Assembly (NCBI GenBank): GCA_937959275.1
Contig: CALGLU010000033.1
Location: forward strand, 33,737 to 97,736
DNA: 64,000 nt
Direction: 5' to 3'
From: an uncultured Saprospiraceae bacterium
GTDB lineage: Bacteria; Bacteroidota; Bacteroidia; Chitinophagales; Saprospiraceae
The translations under genes were made by a program, and so were the position numbers. How positions within the stretch are numbered: position 1 is the first letter of the stretch; each line of letters starts with the position of its first letter. The notes below the pieces were generated by a model that saw only the letters and a list, made by a program, of their open reading frames with translations, was not told where the DNA came from and did no database searches. Shown here one piece after another: positions 25,191 through 33,474 of the stretch.

Positions 25191-25223
25191 TGCCTAATTC
25201 ACCAGTTGAGTTAGGCATTTTTT
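25191..25223 (+). terminator. Intrinsic terminator of the stress island
   Basis: TGCCTAATTC (25191-25200) pairs with GAGTTAGGCA (25208-25217) around a 7-base loop, one G-T pair, followed by TTTTTT. Confidence 0.88.
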
Positions 25224-25272
25224 CATAGATGGATTTTATGACAAACATCATGTCGATGCTTGATTGGATATT

Positions 25273-25390
25273 CCGGTCAAAGTTGCCACCTAAACCGGTT
25301 CAAAGTTGCCACCTAAACCGGTTCAAAGTTTACCAGCAAAACCGGAACAAAGTTTACCACTCAAAACGGTTTAAAGTTTACCACTAAAAA
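25273..25390 (+). repeat. IS21 left end: five tandem transposase-binding repeats
   Basis: Five imperfect 22-25-base units of the form CCGGTTCAAAGTTTACCAGCAAAA. The outer two read CAAAGTTGCCACCTAAA and are near-identical tandem copies; the inner three read AAAGTTTACCA. The inner units match the inverted units at 27814-27878. Confidence 0.85.
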
Positions 25391-25472
25391 TGGATAAAAT
25401 TGAGTCCTAAAAGTAGGACTAAATAAAAGAGTATAAAAAGCGTATTTCAAGTTTAAAAAATGTGGTCTTTTC

Positions 25473-27029
25473 GTGAAAAAGATCATGTCAAATAAACCCA
25501 TAGAAATGCGAAAAATAAAGAGGATATATAAGCTTGATATAGCGGGTGTGTCACACAGAAAAATCAGTATTCAGTTAGGCGTATCGAGGCCTACAATTAA
25601 GAAATATCTAGAACAAATAAAGAAGTATGAATTAACGCTTGAAGAAGTAGAACTGATGAGTATCGAAGAATTAAGTCAGTTATTTGGACAAGCTAAAAAA
25701 GAGGATAGTAGAAAACTAAAAGTGCTAAAAAAGTACTTTCCTCACTTTGACAAAGAATTAAAAAAGACAGGAGTAACTAGAAAGTTATTGTGGGAAGAAT
25801 ATATCTCAAAACATCCTGATGGTCTGAAGCTATCCCAGTTTAGTTATTGGTATAATCAATGGTGTTTAGCCGTATCACCCGTCATGCATTTTAACCATAA
25901 AGCAGGTGATAAATTATTTATCGATTACACAGGTAAAAAATTACAAGTCATAGATCCGAGCACTGGAGAAGTAAAACAAGCAGTAGTAATATTATGTGTT
26001 TTAGGCTCTTCGCAAATGACTTATGTAGAAGCAACCTATACCCAGCGTAAAGAAGATTTTATAAAAAGTATAGAGAACGCTTTATGGTTTTTTAAAGGAG
26101 TGCCTAGAGCTTTAGTCACAGATAATTTAAAAGCAGCCGTAAAGAAATCAAGTAAATACGAACCCGTATTAAACGAGACTTTCTCTGATTTTGCAGACTA
26201 TTATCAAACCACGGTATTACCCACTCGTGCCTATAAACCCAGAGATAAAGCCATCGTAGAAAATGCCGTGAAAATTATATATACAAGAGTATTTGCAAAA
26301 CTTAGAACACAAACTTTCCACACCTTAAAATCACTAAACAAAGCGATTCTAGAACATCTAGAAAAGCATAATAATATGTCCTTTAGAGGAAGGTCGTACT
26401 CTAGAAAAGACATCTATGAACAAACAGAACTAGAGAGCCTAAATTCACTACCACTAGAACGATATGAAATAAAACATATCCAGATGGGAACGGTACATAA
26501 AAACAGTTATATCTATTTAAAAAGAGATAAACATTATTACAGTGTTCCATACCGATATATCTCTCAGAAGGCCCGTATTATCAGCTCCTCCACCGTGGTG
26601 CAGATCTATATAAAGCAAGAATATGTAGCCTCTCATATCAGAAATGAGCAAGCCTATGGTTACAGCACAAAGAGTGATCATATGCCCTCTCAACATCAAT
26701 TTGTAAGCGAATGGAGTAGCAAAAAATTTATCGAATGGGCAGTGAGTATCGGCCCTTTTTGTAAAGAATATATAGAGAAAGTTCTAGACAATAAGCAGCA
26801 TCCCGAGCAATCCTATAAGTCTTGTGCGGGTATCTTACATATGACTAAAAAAGTAGGCAAAGATCGATTAGAATAAGCCTGCAAAAGAGCCTTAGAATAT
26901 GACGCCTATAGCTATAGCATTTTAAGACGAATACTTGAAAAAGGATGGGAAGATCAAAACGATTCACCCCAACAAAACAATGAAATACCCCAACATCAAA
27001 ACATAAGAGGAAATGATTATTATAAATAA
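25473..27029 (+). pseudogene. istA: IS21 transposase with in-frame stop
   Basis: A 467-codon frame ending at TAA 26874-26876, but translation continues in the same frame for about 50 more codons (starting ACKRALEYDAYSY and ending IRGNDYYK) to TAA at 27027-27029, exactly the C-terminus expected of IstA. The upstream part has an N-terminal HTH (HRKISIQLGVSRPTIKKYL) and the DDE catalytic residues Asp151 (LFIDYTGKK), Asp217 (ALVTDNLKAAV) and Glu263 (AIVENAVK). The stop falls where family members usually have a sense codon before ACKRAL, so a point nonsense mutation is likely. GTG at 25473 or ATG at 25485 may start translation. istB follows 12 bases after the full-length end. Confidence 0.85.
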
Positions 27030-27041
27030 ATATCTAAACAA

Positions 27042-27773
27042 ATGAATACAGAAATCTTAAACCAAATGAAGCTCCTAAGACTACATGGAATGCATAGAGC
27101 CTTTACTCAGAGTCTAGAACCCGACAGTCAAAAGTATACCCCAGACGAACTCATAGAGTTCCTCATACAGAGCGAATCTGACGATAGGCACAATAGAAGA
27201 ATAGATCGACTTACGTCCAATGCAAAATTTAGATACACCGCATCTATAGAAGATATTCAATATGATCAGACCAGAAATATTGATAAAAATATGATCTACA
27301 GATTAGCAGAATGTCAGTTTATAAAAGATGCAAAAAACATAATTATTACTGGATCAACAGGAGTAGGTAAATCCTATTTAGCCTCTGCCATAGGTTATCA
27401 AGCCTGTTCACTTGGTCATAAAGTAATGTACTATAATACCTATAAATTGTTCACAAAATTAAAGATGTCTAAAGCAGATGGCACCTACTTAAAAGAAGTT
27501 AATAAAATTGCAAAACAAGACCTATTGATCCTTGATGACTTTGGATTAAAGACTTTAGATAACAATGACAGACAGTATCTGATGGAAATAATAGAAGATC
27601 GTCATGGTAAAAAATCTACCATGATTGCCTCACAATTACCTATTGATAATTGGCATGAAATAATCGCAGAAAACACCATCGCAGATGCTATTTTAGATCG
27701 CATCGTACACCATGCTTTTAGACTAAATTTACAAGGAGATTCCATGAGAAAAAAACGTAGAAAAAAATCTTAA
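27042..27773 (+). CDS. istB: IS21 helper ATPase IstB
   Basis: A 243-residue AAA+ transposition helper. Walker A GSTGVGKS (residues 104-111), Walker B LLILDDFG, and sensor SQLPIDNWHEII, plus the C-terminal DAILDRIVHHAFRLNLQG typical of IstB/DnaC-like proteins. The N-terminal EILNQMKLLRLHGMHRAF is also standard. It loads or activates the IstA transpososome at target DNA. Full length, intact, ending about 40 bases before the right-end repeats. Confidence 0.95.
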   Translation: MNTEILNQMKLLRLHGMHRAFTQSLEPDSQKYTPDELIEFLIQSESDDRHNRRIDRLTSNAKFRYTASIEDIQYDQTRNIDKNMIYRLAECQFIKDAKNIIITGSTGVGKSYLASAIGYQACSLGHKVMYYNTYKLFTKLKMSKADGTYLKEVNKIAKQDLLILDDFGLKTLDNNDRQYLMEIIEDRHGKKSTMIASQLPIDNWHEIIAENTIADAILDRIVHHAFRLNLQGDSMRKKRRKKS

Positions 27774-27813
27774 ATTTAACCCATGAAAACAACGCTTTTT
27801 ATACCCATCCAAA

Positions 27814-27878
27814 GTGGTAAACTTTAAACCGGAATGACTGGTAAACTTTAAACCGTTTTCACTGGTAAACTTTGTCCG
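27814..27878 (-). repeat. IS21 right end: three inverted repeat units
   Basis: Three units on the minus strand (ACGGACAAAGTTTACCAG, CGGTTTAAAGTTTACCAG, CCGGTTTAAAGTTTACCAC) separated by about 5-6 bases, complementary to the inner units of the left end. Confidence 0.85.
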
Positions 27879-28078
27879 TTTTTTCCAATTTGGCTATACC
27901 TTATTGCAAGATGGTTATAAGCTTTCTATTGATAAATAAGCAAAGGTCATATTCAAAGTATTCCTGTTTTAAATTAAAAAAATCGAGTGTTGTATACCAT
28001 TATTTTTATCGGTCCTAAAAATCAGGATTAGTTCTTTTTACTTTTAATATTTTTAACCTACATACTTGTAATAGAAAT

Positions 28079-29173
28079 ATGGATTCTTCTAGTAAAAATC
28101 AAAATACAAACAGGCTATCTATTTTAAAAAAGAGTGAGCGGTTAATGGGAGATAAACAGGTTTCTTTGTTTAGTCTATCTAACGATAATGGGATGATAGT
28201 GGAGATAACTAACTACGGAGGTATCATCACTAAAATTAAAGTCCCTAATAAAGACGGTAACATAGAAAATGTTGTTTTTGGTTATGATGACATCGATTCT
28301 TATTTAGAAAACAAAGCATATTTGGGGGCATTTATAGGCAGATATGCAAACCGTATCGCGTTTGGGAAATTTAAAATAGACGATAAACAATATACTCTAG
28401 AAAAAAATAATGGTCCACATGCTTTGCATGGAGGAACTTTTGGTTTTGATAAAAAAATATGGGATGCTTCGACTTTTTCATTTACTGATTAAGTAGGTTT
28501 AATACTAGAAGCAATAAGCCCAGATGGAGAACAAGGATATCCCGGAAATTTAGAAGTAACAGTAAAGTATACACTTAGTAATAAGAACGAATTACTGATA
28601 CAGTATTTTGCAAAGACAGATCGATCGACAATAGTAAACTTTACTAATCATTCTTATTTTAATTTAAAAGGGGCAGGTAAAGGCAGTATTTCAGATCATC
28701 ACTTACAAATTAACGCGAGCCATTTTACACCTGTAAATGACTCTTTAATTCCAACGGGAGAGATCAGATCAGTAGCGGATACTCCTTTTGATTTCAAAAA
28801 AAACCGATCGATCGGGAAACAGCTAAAGTATCTCTCTGATTTCAAAATGAAAAGCGTAAATGGTTATGATCATAATTTTGTATTAGATAGAGTAGGAGAT
28901 GGCTTAGAGATCGCTGCAGTAGTGCATGAACCATCTACCGGTATACAATTAGAAGTATCGACGACAGAGCCATCTATGCAACTGTATACTGCTAGTAATC
29001 CTAAGCTGAAAAATAAGGATAAAGAGGATTTAGTTCAAGATTCGATAGATGCTTTTTGTTTAGAGACTCAGCAGTTTCCAGATGCTCCTAATCATGCGCA
29101 TTTTCCCAGTCCAATATTATTGCCAGGTGAGCAATTTAGATCAGAGACCTTATATAGGTTTTCTGTAAGGTAG
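28079..29173 (+). pseudogene. galM: Aldose 1-epimerase interrupted by one TAA
   Basis: A 365-codon galactose mutarotase frame. Before the stop: ITNYGGIITKIKVPNKDGN, FIGRYANRIAFGKF and NGPHALHGG, the family's sugar-binding N-terminal motifs. TAA occurs at 28490-28492 after STFSFTD; the same frame continues with SPDGEQGYPGNL, TIVNFTNHSYFNLKG (catalytic His region), GYDHNFVLD and a C-terminal LETQQFPDAPNHAHFPS up to TAG. No frameshift is present. Aldose epimerases interconvert alpha and beta hexoses. It is probably a recent nonsense pseudogene, less likely read-through or a base-call error. It lies 200 bases from IS21, whose istA has the same defect. Confidence 0.85.
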
Positions 29174-29213
29174 AAGCATCATAAATTCTTGTAACCGCAA
29201 TAAAAGATGGAAT

Positions 29214-29864
29214 TTACATCACTAAGGTCATTCGATGTACACCTGGTGTATACTCCTTAGTAAGTAGTGTTTGAACTTCTAGAAATACTCTATCATCTTC
29301 CATAAAATCTAGTTCGCCGAGGTCCAGGATGAGCACTGGAAAAGAGAGTATATTACGGAAATACTCAAAATAAGAATTTTGAATTTTCGTCAGATATTCT
29401 GGTTTGATATCTTCTTCAAATTTACGACCGCGATCCTGGATGTTTTTCATCAGAACATCTACAGATCGATGAAAGTAAACTAACAGATCTGGAGAAGGGA
29501 AAGACTGGTTTAAAACAGAAAATAATTTTTGGAACAATCCGTACTCTTCCTCTTCCAGATTTTTTCTGGCAAAAAGAACGGTCTTCATAAACATGTAATC
29601 AGAGATAGTAAAGTCATGGAAGAGATCCTGAGAAACCAGATTGTGCTGTAATTGTTTATGTCGTTCTGTCATGAAAAACAGCTCTACCGTAAAGGCATAA
29701 CGAGCTGGATCCTTATAAAACATCGGTAAAAATGGATTATCATTAAAGGTCTCTAAAACAAGCTTGCAATTATGATACTGTTGCATCTTTCGGCAAAAAG
29801 AAGTTTTACCGGTTCCGATATTTCCCTCTATACTGATATAATTATATGGTATTTTTTTATCCAT
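29214..29864 (-). CDS. Deoxynucleoside kinase (dGK/dAK-type)
   Basis: A 216-residue P-loop kinase. YISIEGNIGTGKTSFCRKM holds the P-loop at residues 14-21. LETFNDNPFLPMFYKDPARYAFTVELFFMTERHKQL is the deoxynucleoside-binding region, FHDFTISDYMFMKTVLFARKNL the DRS-like segment, and the lid contains DRGRKFEED. It phosphorylates deoxynucleosides in the salvage pathway. It begins 3 bases after folK, its operon partner; this pairing is common in Bacteroidota. Cytosolic. Confidence 0.92.
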   Translation of the reverse strand: MDKKIPYNYISIEGNIGTGKTSFCRKMQQYHNCKLVLETFNDNPFLPMFYKDPARYAFTVELFFMTERHKQLQHNLVSQDLFHDFTISDYMFMKTVLFARKNLEEEEYGLFQKLFSVLNQSFPSPDLLVYFHRSVDVLMKNIQDRGRKFEEDIKPEYLTKIQNSYFEYFRNILSFPVLILDLGELDFMEDDRVFLEVQTLLTKEYTPGVHRMTLVM

Positions 29865-29867
29865 AGG

Positions 29868-30347
29868 TTAGAGCAAAATCACTTCGCAAGTATCAGGTGA
29901 GGAGAGGTATAATTCTTCGATAGTTTTATTTAAAACGGGATGTATGTAATCTGCAGCTATATCCATCATCGGGATCAGTACAAAGTTACGTTGCTCCATA
30001 TGTGGATGGGGGAGTATCAGTGTAGAGGTATTTATAATCTCATTATTGAGGAAAATGATATCTATATCTATTATACGAGAGGACCATTTTTCTTTAGATA
30101 CTCTGCCCATTTGGGTTTCTATAAGCTGAGTTCTTTTGAGAATTGAAGAGGCGTCATGCTCTGTAGAAACAGTGATCGCCATATTAATAAAATCATTTTG
30201 ATCTTTGTTTCCCCAGGCTTCTGTTTTGTAAAAAGGGGAGTATGCGGTAATATGACCGATCTGTTCTTCGATTGTTCCTAACGCTTTTAAGAGCTGCTTG
30301 AGCGGTTCTTTTTCATTAGATCCCAGATGTAAGTATGCGGTCCTCAA
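29868..30347 (-). CDS. folK: 2-amino-4-hydroxy-6-hydroxymethyldihydropteridine diphosphokinase
   Basis: A 159-residue folate-pathway enzyme that transfers pyrophosphate from ATP to 6-hydroxymethyl-dihydropterin. Signatures: AYLHLGSNEKEP at the N-terminus, YSPFYKTEAWGNKDQNDFINMA, and the catalytic RIIDIDIIFLNN with LILPHPHMEQRNFVLIPMMDIA. Length is normal. It is first in the folK-dNK pair. Confidence 0.95.
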   Translation of the reverse strand: MRTAYLHLGSNEKEPLKQLLKALGTIEEQIGHITAYSPFYKTEAWGNKDQNDFINMAITVSTEHDASSILKRTQLIETQMGRVSKEKWSSRIIDIDIIFLNNEIINTSTLILPHPHMEQRNFVLIPMMDIAADYIHPVLNKTIEELYLSSPDTCEVILL

Positions 30348-30488
30348 TCGATAATTGATTTAACAGAATGATAAATTCTATTGACTTAAAGTCATAAAGA
30401 TACAAATGTAAAAATAGCTCATATGAATCATTGGCTTAAAGCCAAATAATAATATCAATTTTAAAAGCCACATTCTATTATTTCCAAT

Positions 30489-30518
30489 AAAAAAGTCCCG
30501 ATCGGGGAAGATCGGGAC
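30489..30518 (-). terminator. Intrinsic terminator downstream of the alanine symporter
   Basis: GTCCCGATC (30495-30503) and GATCGGGAC (30510-30518) form a perfect 9-bp GC-rich stem with a 6-base loop. Read on the minus strand it is followed by TTTTTT (30494-30489). Confidence 0.9.
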
Positions 30519-30569
30519 CGTGTTCAGATTAAATTAAAGAGCGGTTAATGGCTTCTCAATAATAAATTT

Positions 30570-32168
30570 TTATGATTTAATACCTATTGCTACTAGGTAT
30601 CTGTTTAGTTGCTTTTTAACGACAGGGAATAAGAAGAATAGTCCGATCATATTAGGGAATACCATGGCAAAAATCATGGCATCTGAGAAATCCCAAATAG
30701 AACGCATACTTGCAGCGGCTCCGATTATGATAAATAAACAGAAAATAATCTTATATGCTATATCCGCAGCCTGTCCTCTACCGAATAAAAATTTCCAAGA
30801 CTGTAGTCCATAATAAGACCATGAGATCATCGTGGATACGGCAAATAGTACTACAGCAATGGTCAGAAAGTAATTAGAATAAGGGATATATTCGGCGAAA
30901 GCCTTAGAGGTAATACCTGCTCCCTCATATGATATGCCATCGATAAGTACAGCTCCAGATGCATCTCCTCCGTACTCAAAAATACCACCTGAGTTAAATA
31001 TAATAATCACTAATGCGGTCATGGTACAGATCACTACAGTGTCTATAAATGGCTCTAGTAATGCTACTAATCCCTCTGATGCGGAGTATTTTGTTTTTAC
31101 AGCCGAGTGAGCTATAGAAGCAGAACCCGCTCCAGCCTCATTAGAAAATGCAGCCCGTTTAAAACCGATCAGTAAAACACCGATCATTGCACCGACACTC
31201 GCTTTAGGCGTAAATGCTTCTGTAAAAATTTGCTGGAATGCTCCACCTACTAAAGAGATATTACTTAGTATAATATATAAACATGCTAACATGTATAAGC
31301 CCGCCATAAAAGGGACTATTTTTTCTGTAACCGATGCGATTCTTTTTATTCCTCCGATTATAATGATTCCTACTAAAATGGATAATACGACCCCAATCAG
31401 AAATCCCGCCATCGTACTTTCTAAACCTAAAAGTTCTTTTAATACAATAGTTGCCTGATTAGACTGGGCAGCATTACCTCCACCAAAAGATCCACCAATA
31501 CAAAATATAGCAAAGATTACGGCAAGCACTTTACCTGCTGTCGCAAATCCTCTTTCTTTTAGTCCTTTAGATAAGTAATACATGGGTCCTCCATATACAG
31601 TGCCATCTGCTCCTACATCTCTATACTGTACCCCTAGTGTACATTCTACAAACTTAGTAGACATCCCGAGAAGTCCGCATATGATCATCCAGAAGGTTGC
31701 TCCTGGTCCACCGAGTGCTATGGCAAGTGCTACACCAGCAATGTTTCCATTTCCGACTGTTCCTGATACGGCTGTCGCCAATGCCTGGAAATGACTTACC
31801 TCTCCGTCTTTACTCTCATCTCGTATGGTATCTTTTATATCTCCATCTACAGTGGCATCATCGGATGCCCCTTCATGACCTTCGATATCATCATATTTCC
31901 CTCTAACTACATTTATTGCCGTCCCAAATCTTCTAATATTTACAAAACCAAAATAGATCGTAAAGAAAAGTGCACTAGCTACTAATAGAATAAGTACAAA
32001 AGGGGTTCCACCTATTGTAAAAAAGATAAGACCTCCAAAAAAATCAGATATGGGCTTAAAGGCCGCATCGATTTTTTGATCTATCCCCACTTCTTCCTGT
32101 GCAAATGAAAATAAAGGAAGTAAAACTAGTGCTGTAATAGCATAGAAACCTCGTAGTAGTTTGTTCAT
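30570..32168 (-). CDS. Sodium:alanine symporter family protein (AGCS)
   Basis: A 532-residue polytopic transporter. An N-terminal signal-like helix (ALVLLPLFSFAQ) precedes the AGCS core: FQALATAVSGTVGNGNIAGVALAIALGGPGATFWM (the characteristic TVGNGNIAG motif), GTVYGGPMYYL, RAAFSNEAGAGSASIAHSAVKT, and a C-terminal WSYYGLQSWKFLFG. It imports alanine/glycine with Na+. An insertion of acidic residues (about 90-118) after TM1 is noteworthy. It stands alone with its own terminator; the upstream neighbour is a predicted regulator in the same direction, 88 bases away. Confidence 0.93.
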   Translation of the reverse strand: MNKLLRGFYAITALVLLPLFSFAQEEVGIDQKIDAAFKPISDFFGGLIFFTIGGTPFVLILLVASALFFTIYFGFVNIRRFGTAINVVRGKYDDIEGHEGASDDATVDGDIKDTIRDESKDGEVSHFQALATAVSGTVGNGNIAGVALAIALGGPGATFWMIICGLLGMSTKFVECTLGVQYRDVGADGTVYGGPMYYLSKGLKERGFATAGKVLAVIFAIFCIGGSFGGGNAAQSNQATIVLKELLGLESTMAGFLIGVVLSILVGIIIIGGIKRIASVTEKIVPFMAGLYMLACLYIILSNISLVGGAFQQIFTEAFTPKASVGAMIGVLLIGFKRAAFSNEAGAGSASIAHSAVKTKYSASEGLVALLEPFIDTVVICTMTALVIIIFNSGGIFEYGGDASGAVLIDGISYEGAGITSKAFAEYIPYSNYFLTIAVVLFAVSTMISWSYYGLQSWKFLFGRGQAADIAYKIIFCLFIIIGAAASMRSIWDFSDAMIFAMVFPNMIGLFFLFPVVKKQLNRYLVAIGIKS

Positions 32169-32256
32169 AAAGTTTTGGTTCGTGTATATGTAAAGCGTTA
32201 AGGTATCTAGTTAGAATGGTTTTACAAAAAAAACCTTTCTTAAATTTCATATAAAT

Positions 32257-33276
32257 CTAATTGTAATAGATACCCATTAGTTTGTCGACTCTTTCTTTAA
32301 AGTATTTAAAATCGTTTTCCATTTTAATAAAAAACAGTTCTCTATATTGATATCCTTCTGAGCTGATCAAAGCTGATCTTTTCTTTATTTTATTAATCCA
32401 GTCCATCGAAAAATCATAAAACTGCTTATTATGGGAGACGATAAACTGCGGATAATCATAACCAATAAATGAGGTGCGTATGTACTTTGATTTGTATAGC
32501 ACTAGATTAAGGTAATTCCCAAAATCGTTAAGATAAATTTTAAGTTCGATATCATCACGACCTGCATTGTCTATGGCAGCAACTCCAGAAATAGCTACTT
32601 CTCTGAGATGGTTAATTAGTTTTTCTATATCTGTAATCAGTCTACTTACAAAACTTTGGTCCTTAAATCCTCTAATTGTAATACAAAAAATGATCTGCTG
32701 ATAAAGATTATTAAGCATATTAGAATTCCATATTTCGGTGACCGGATGGCCATAATAATATGTCGCAATTTCTTTTCTAAAATGCTCTATCTCCGCATCG
32801 TAATCGTTATGATCCGTAATACTGATCTGTCCATCTTCCCAGTGTAGATGTCCCCATACTGCCAGTAAAAAATTAAAAATATAGCGATGAGAAAAATAGT
32901 AGAAAATGGGTATTTCGTTAGCGAGATAGGCAAGACTTTTTTCCTCCGCTGGATCGTTACTTTTGAGTGGTGTCAGAAAGTGTGTAAACTGCTCAAAAAA
33001 TTCTTCTGTGGTTCCTTTACGCTGAGATCCTATAAAAGGATGAAAGAAAGAAATATACTTATCGCTTCTAAAAATTGCGTCTAAAGATATCTCAAAATGA
33101 TGGGATAACTTAACGACCTCCTCTAACGTCATGGCTGTTTCTCCATTCATACGTTTATAAGCAGCTCCTTTTCTTATATTTAGAATCTCCATTACATCAT
33201 GGAGGATGGAACTACTCCGAGAAGCGTATCGCTTAGAAATGATATCGAAAAATTTCTTTTGATAAATTTCTTGCAT
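32257..33276 (-). CDS. Putative HTH regulator (BetR-like) with helical C-terminal domain
   Basis: A 339-residue protein. An N-terminal XRE-type helix-turn-helix (about residues 20-65: VMEILNIRKGAAYKRMNGETAMTLEEVVKLSHHFEISLDAIF) is followed by a roughly 270-residue helical region rich in Tyr and Phe, without membrane segments. The layout (HTH, then a large unknown helical domain with FYYFSHR) matches regulators common in Bacteroidota that lack a named ligand. Targets are unknown; the codirectional alanine symporter 88 bases downstream is the most obvious candidate. Upstream is a 190-base AT-rich divergent region. Confidence 0.65.
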   Translation of the reverse strand: MQEIYQKKFFDIISKRYASRSSSILHDVMEILNIRKGAAYKRMNGETAMTLEEVVKLSHHFEISLDAIFRSDKYISFFHPFIGSQRKGTTEEFFEQFTHFLTPLKSNDPAEEKSLAYLANEIPIFYYFSHRYIFNFLLAVWGHLHWEDGQISITDHNDYDAEIEHFRKEIATYYYGHPVTEIWNSNMLNNLYQQIIFCITIRGFKDQSFVSRLITDIEKLINHLREVAISGVAAIDNAGRDDIELKIYLNDFGNYLNLVLYKSKYIRTSFIGYDYPQFIVSHNKQFYDFSMDWINKIKKRSALISSEGYQYRELFFIKMENDFKYFKERVDKLMGIYYN

Positions 33277-33474
33277 GTTTAGTGATTTTATGATTAGTGA
33301 AAATTACATTTTATATTTTGATAGTTTATAAAATATTTATTCTTTTAAATCTGTTGTTTTGATAAATACGGAAAATTAATTTTGGGTTCTAGGATGAGAG
33401 TCTAAGTAAAAACTGATTTTAATGCTAATTTACTTCAGCAATTAATTACCAAATTATTCTAATTAAAATTGTAC

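Larger units (their letters stand above)
25273..27878 (+). mobile_element. IS21-family insertion sequence (about 2.6 kb)
   Basis: Contains istA and istB in the standard order, bounded by multi-repeat inverted ends (five units left, three right), as is typical of IS21. Right-end units read inward as ACGGACAAAGTTTACC and CGGTTTAAAGTTTACC. No flanking target duplication is evident (left flank ...GGATATT, right flank TTTTTTCC...), so one end may be rearranged or my terminal base may be off. It separates the low-GC stress island from an interrupted galM gene. Confidence 0.88.

Noticed and set aside
25273..25390. CRISPR-like regular repeats
   Set aside because: Spacing is close to zero, the units are imperfect, and inverted copies lie at the other end of an istAB pair; these are IS21 transposase-binding sites.
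25259..27892. Target-site duplication of the IS21 copy
   Set aside because: The bases outside the left and right ends do not share a convincing 4-8 base repeat, so none is reported.
26874..28492. Selenocysteine or suppressed-stop recoding for the istA and galM stops
   Set aside because: Both are TAA, not TGA or TAG, and no recoding structure or conserved stop position is expected in either family; simple nonsense mutation is more likely.
31697..31985. Rightward frames opposite the alanine symporter gene
   Set aside because: They run antisense to a conserved AGCS transporter and have no family signature.
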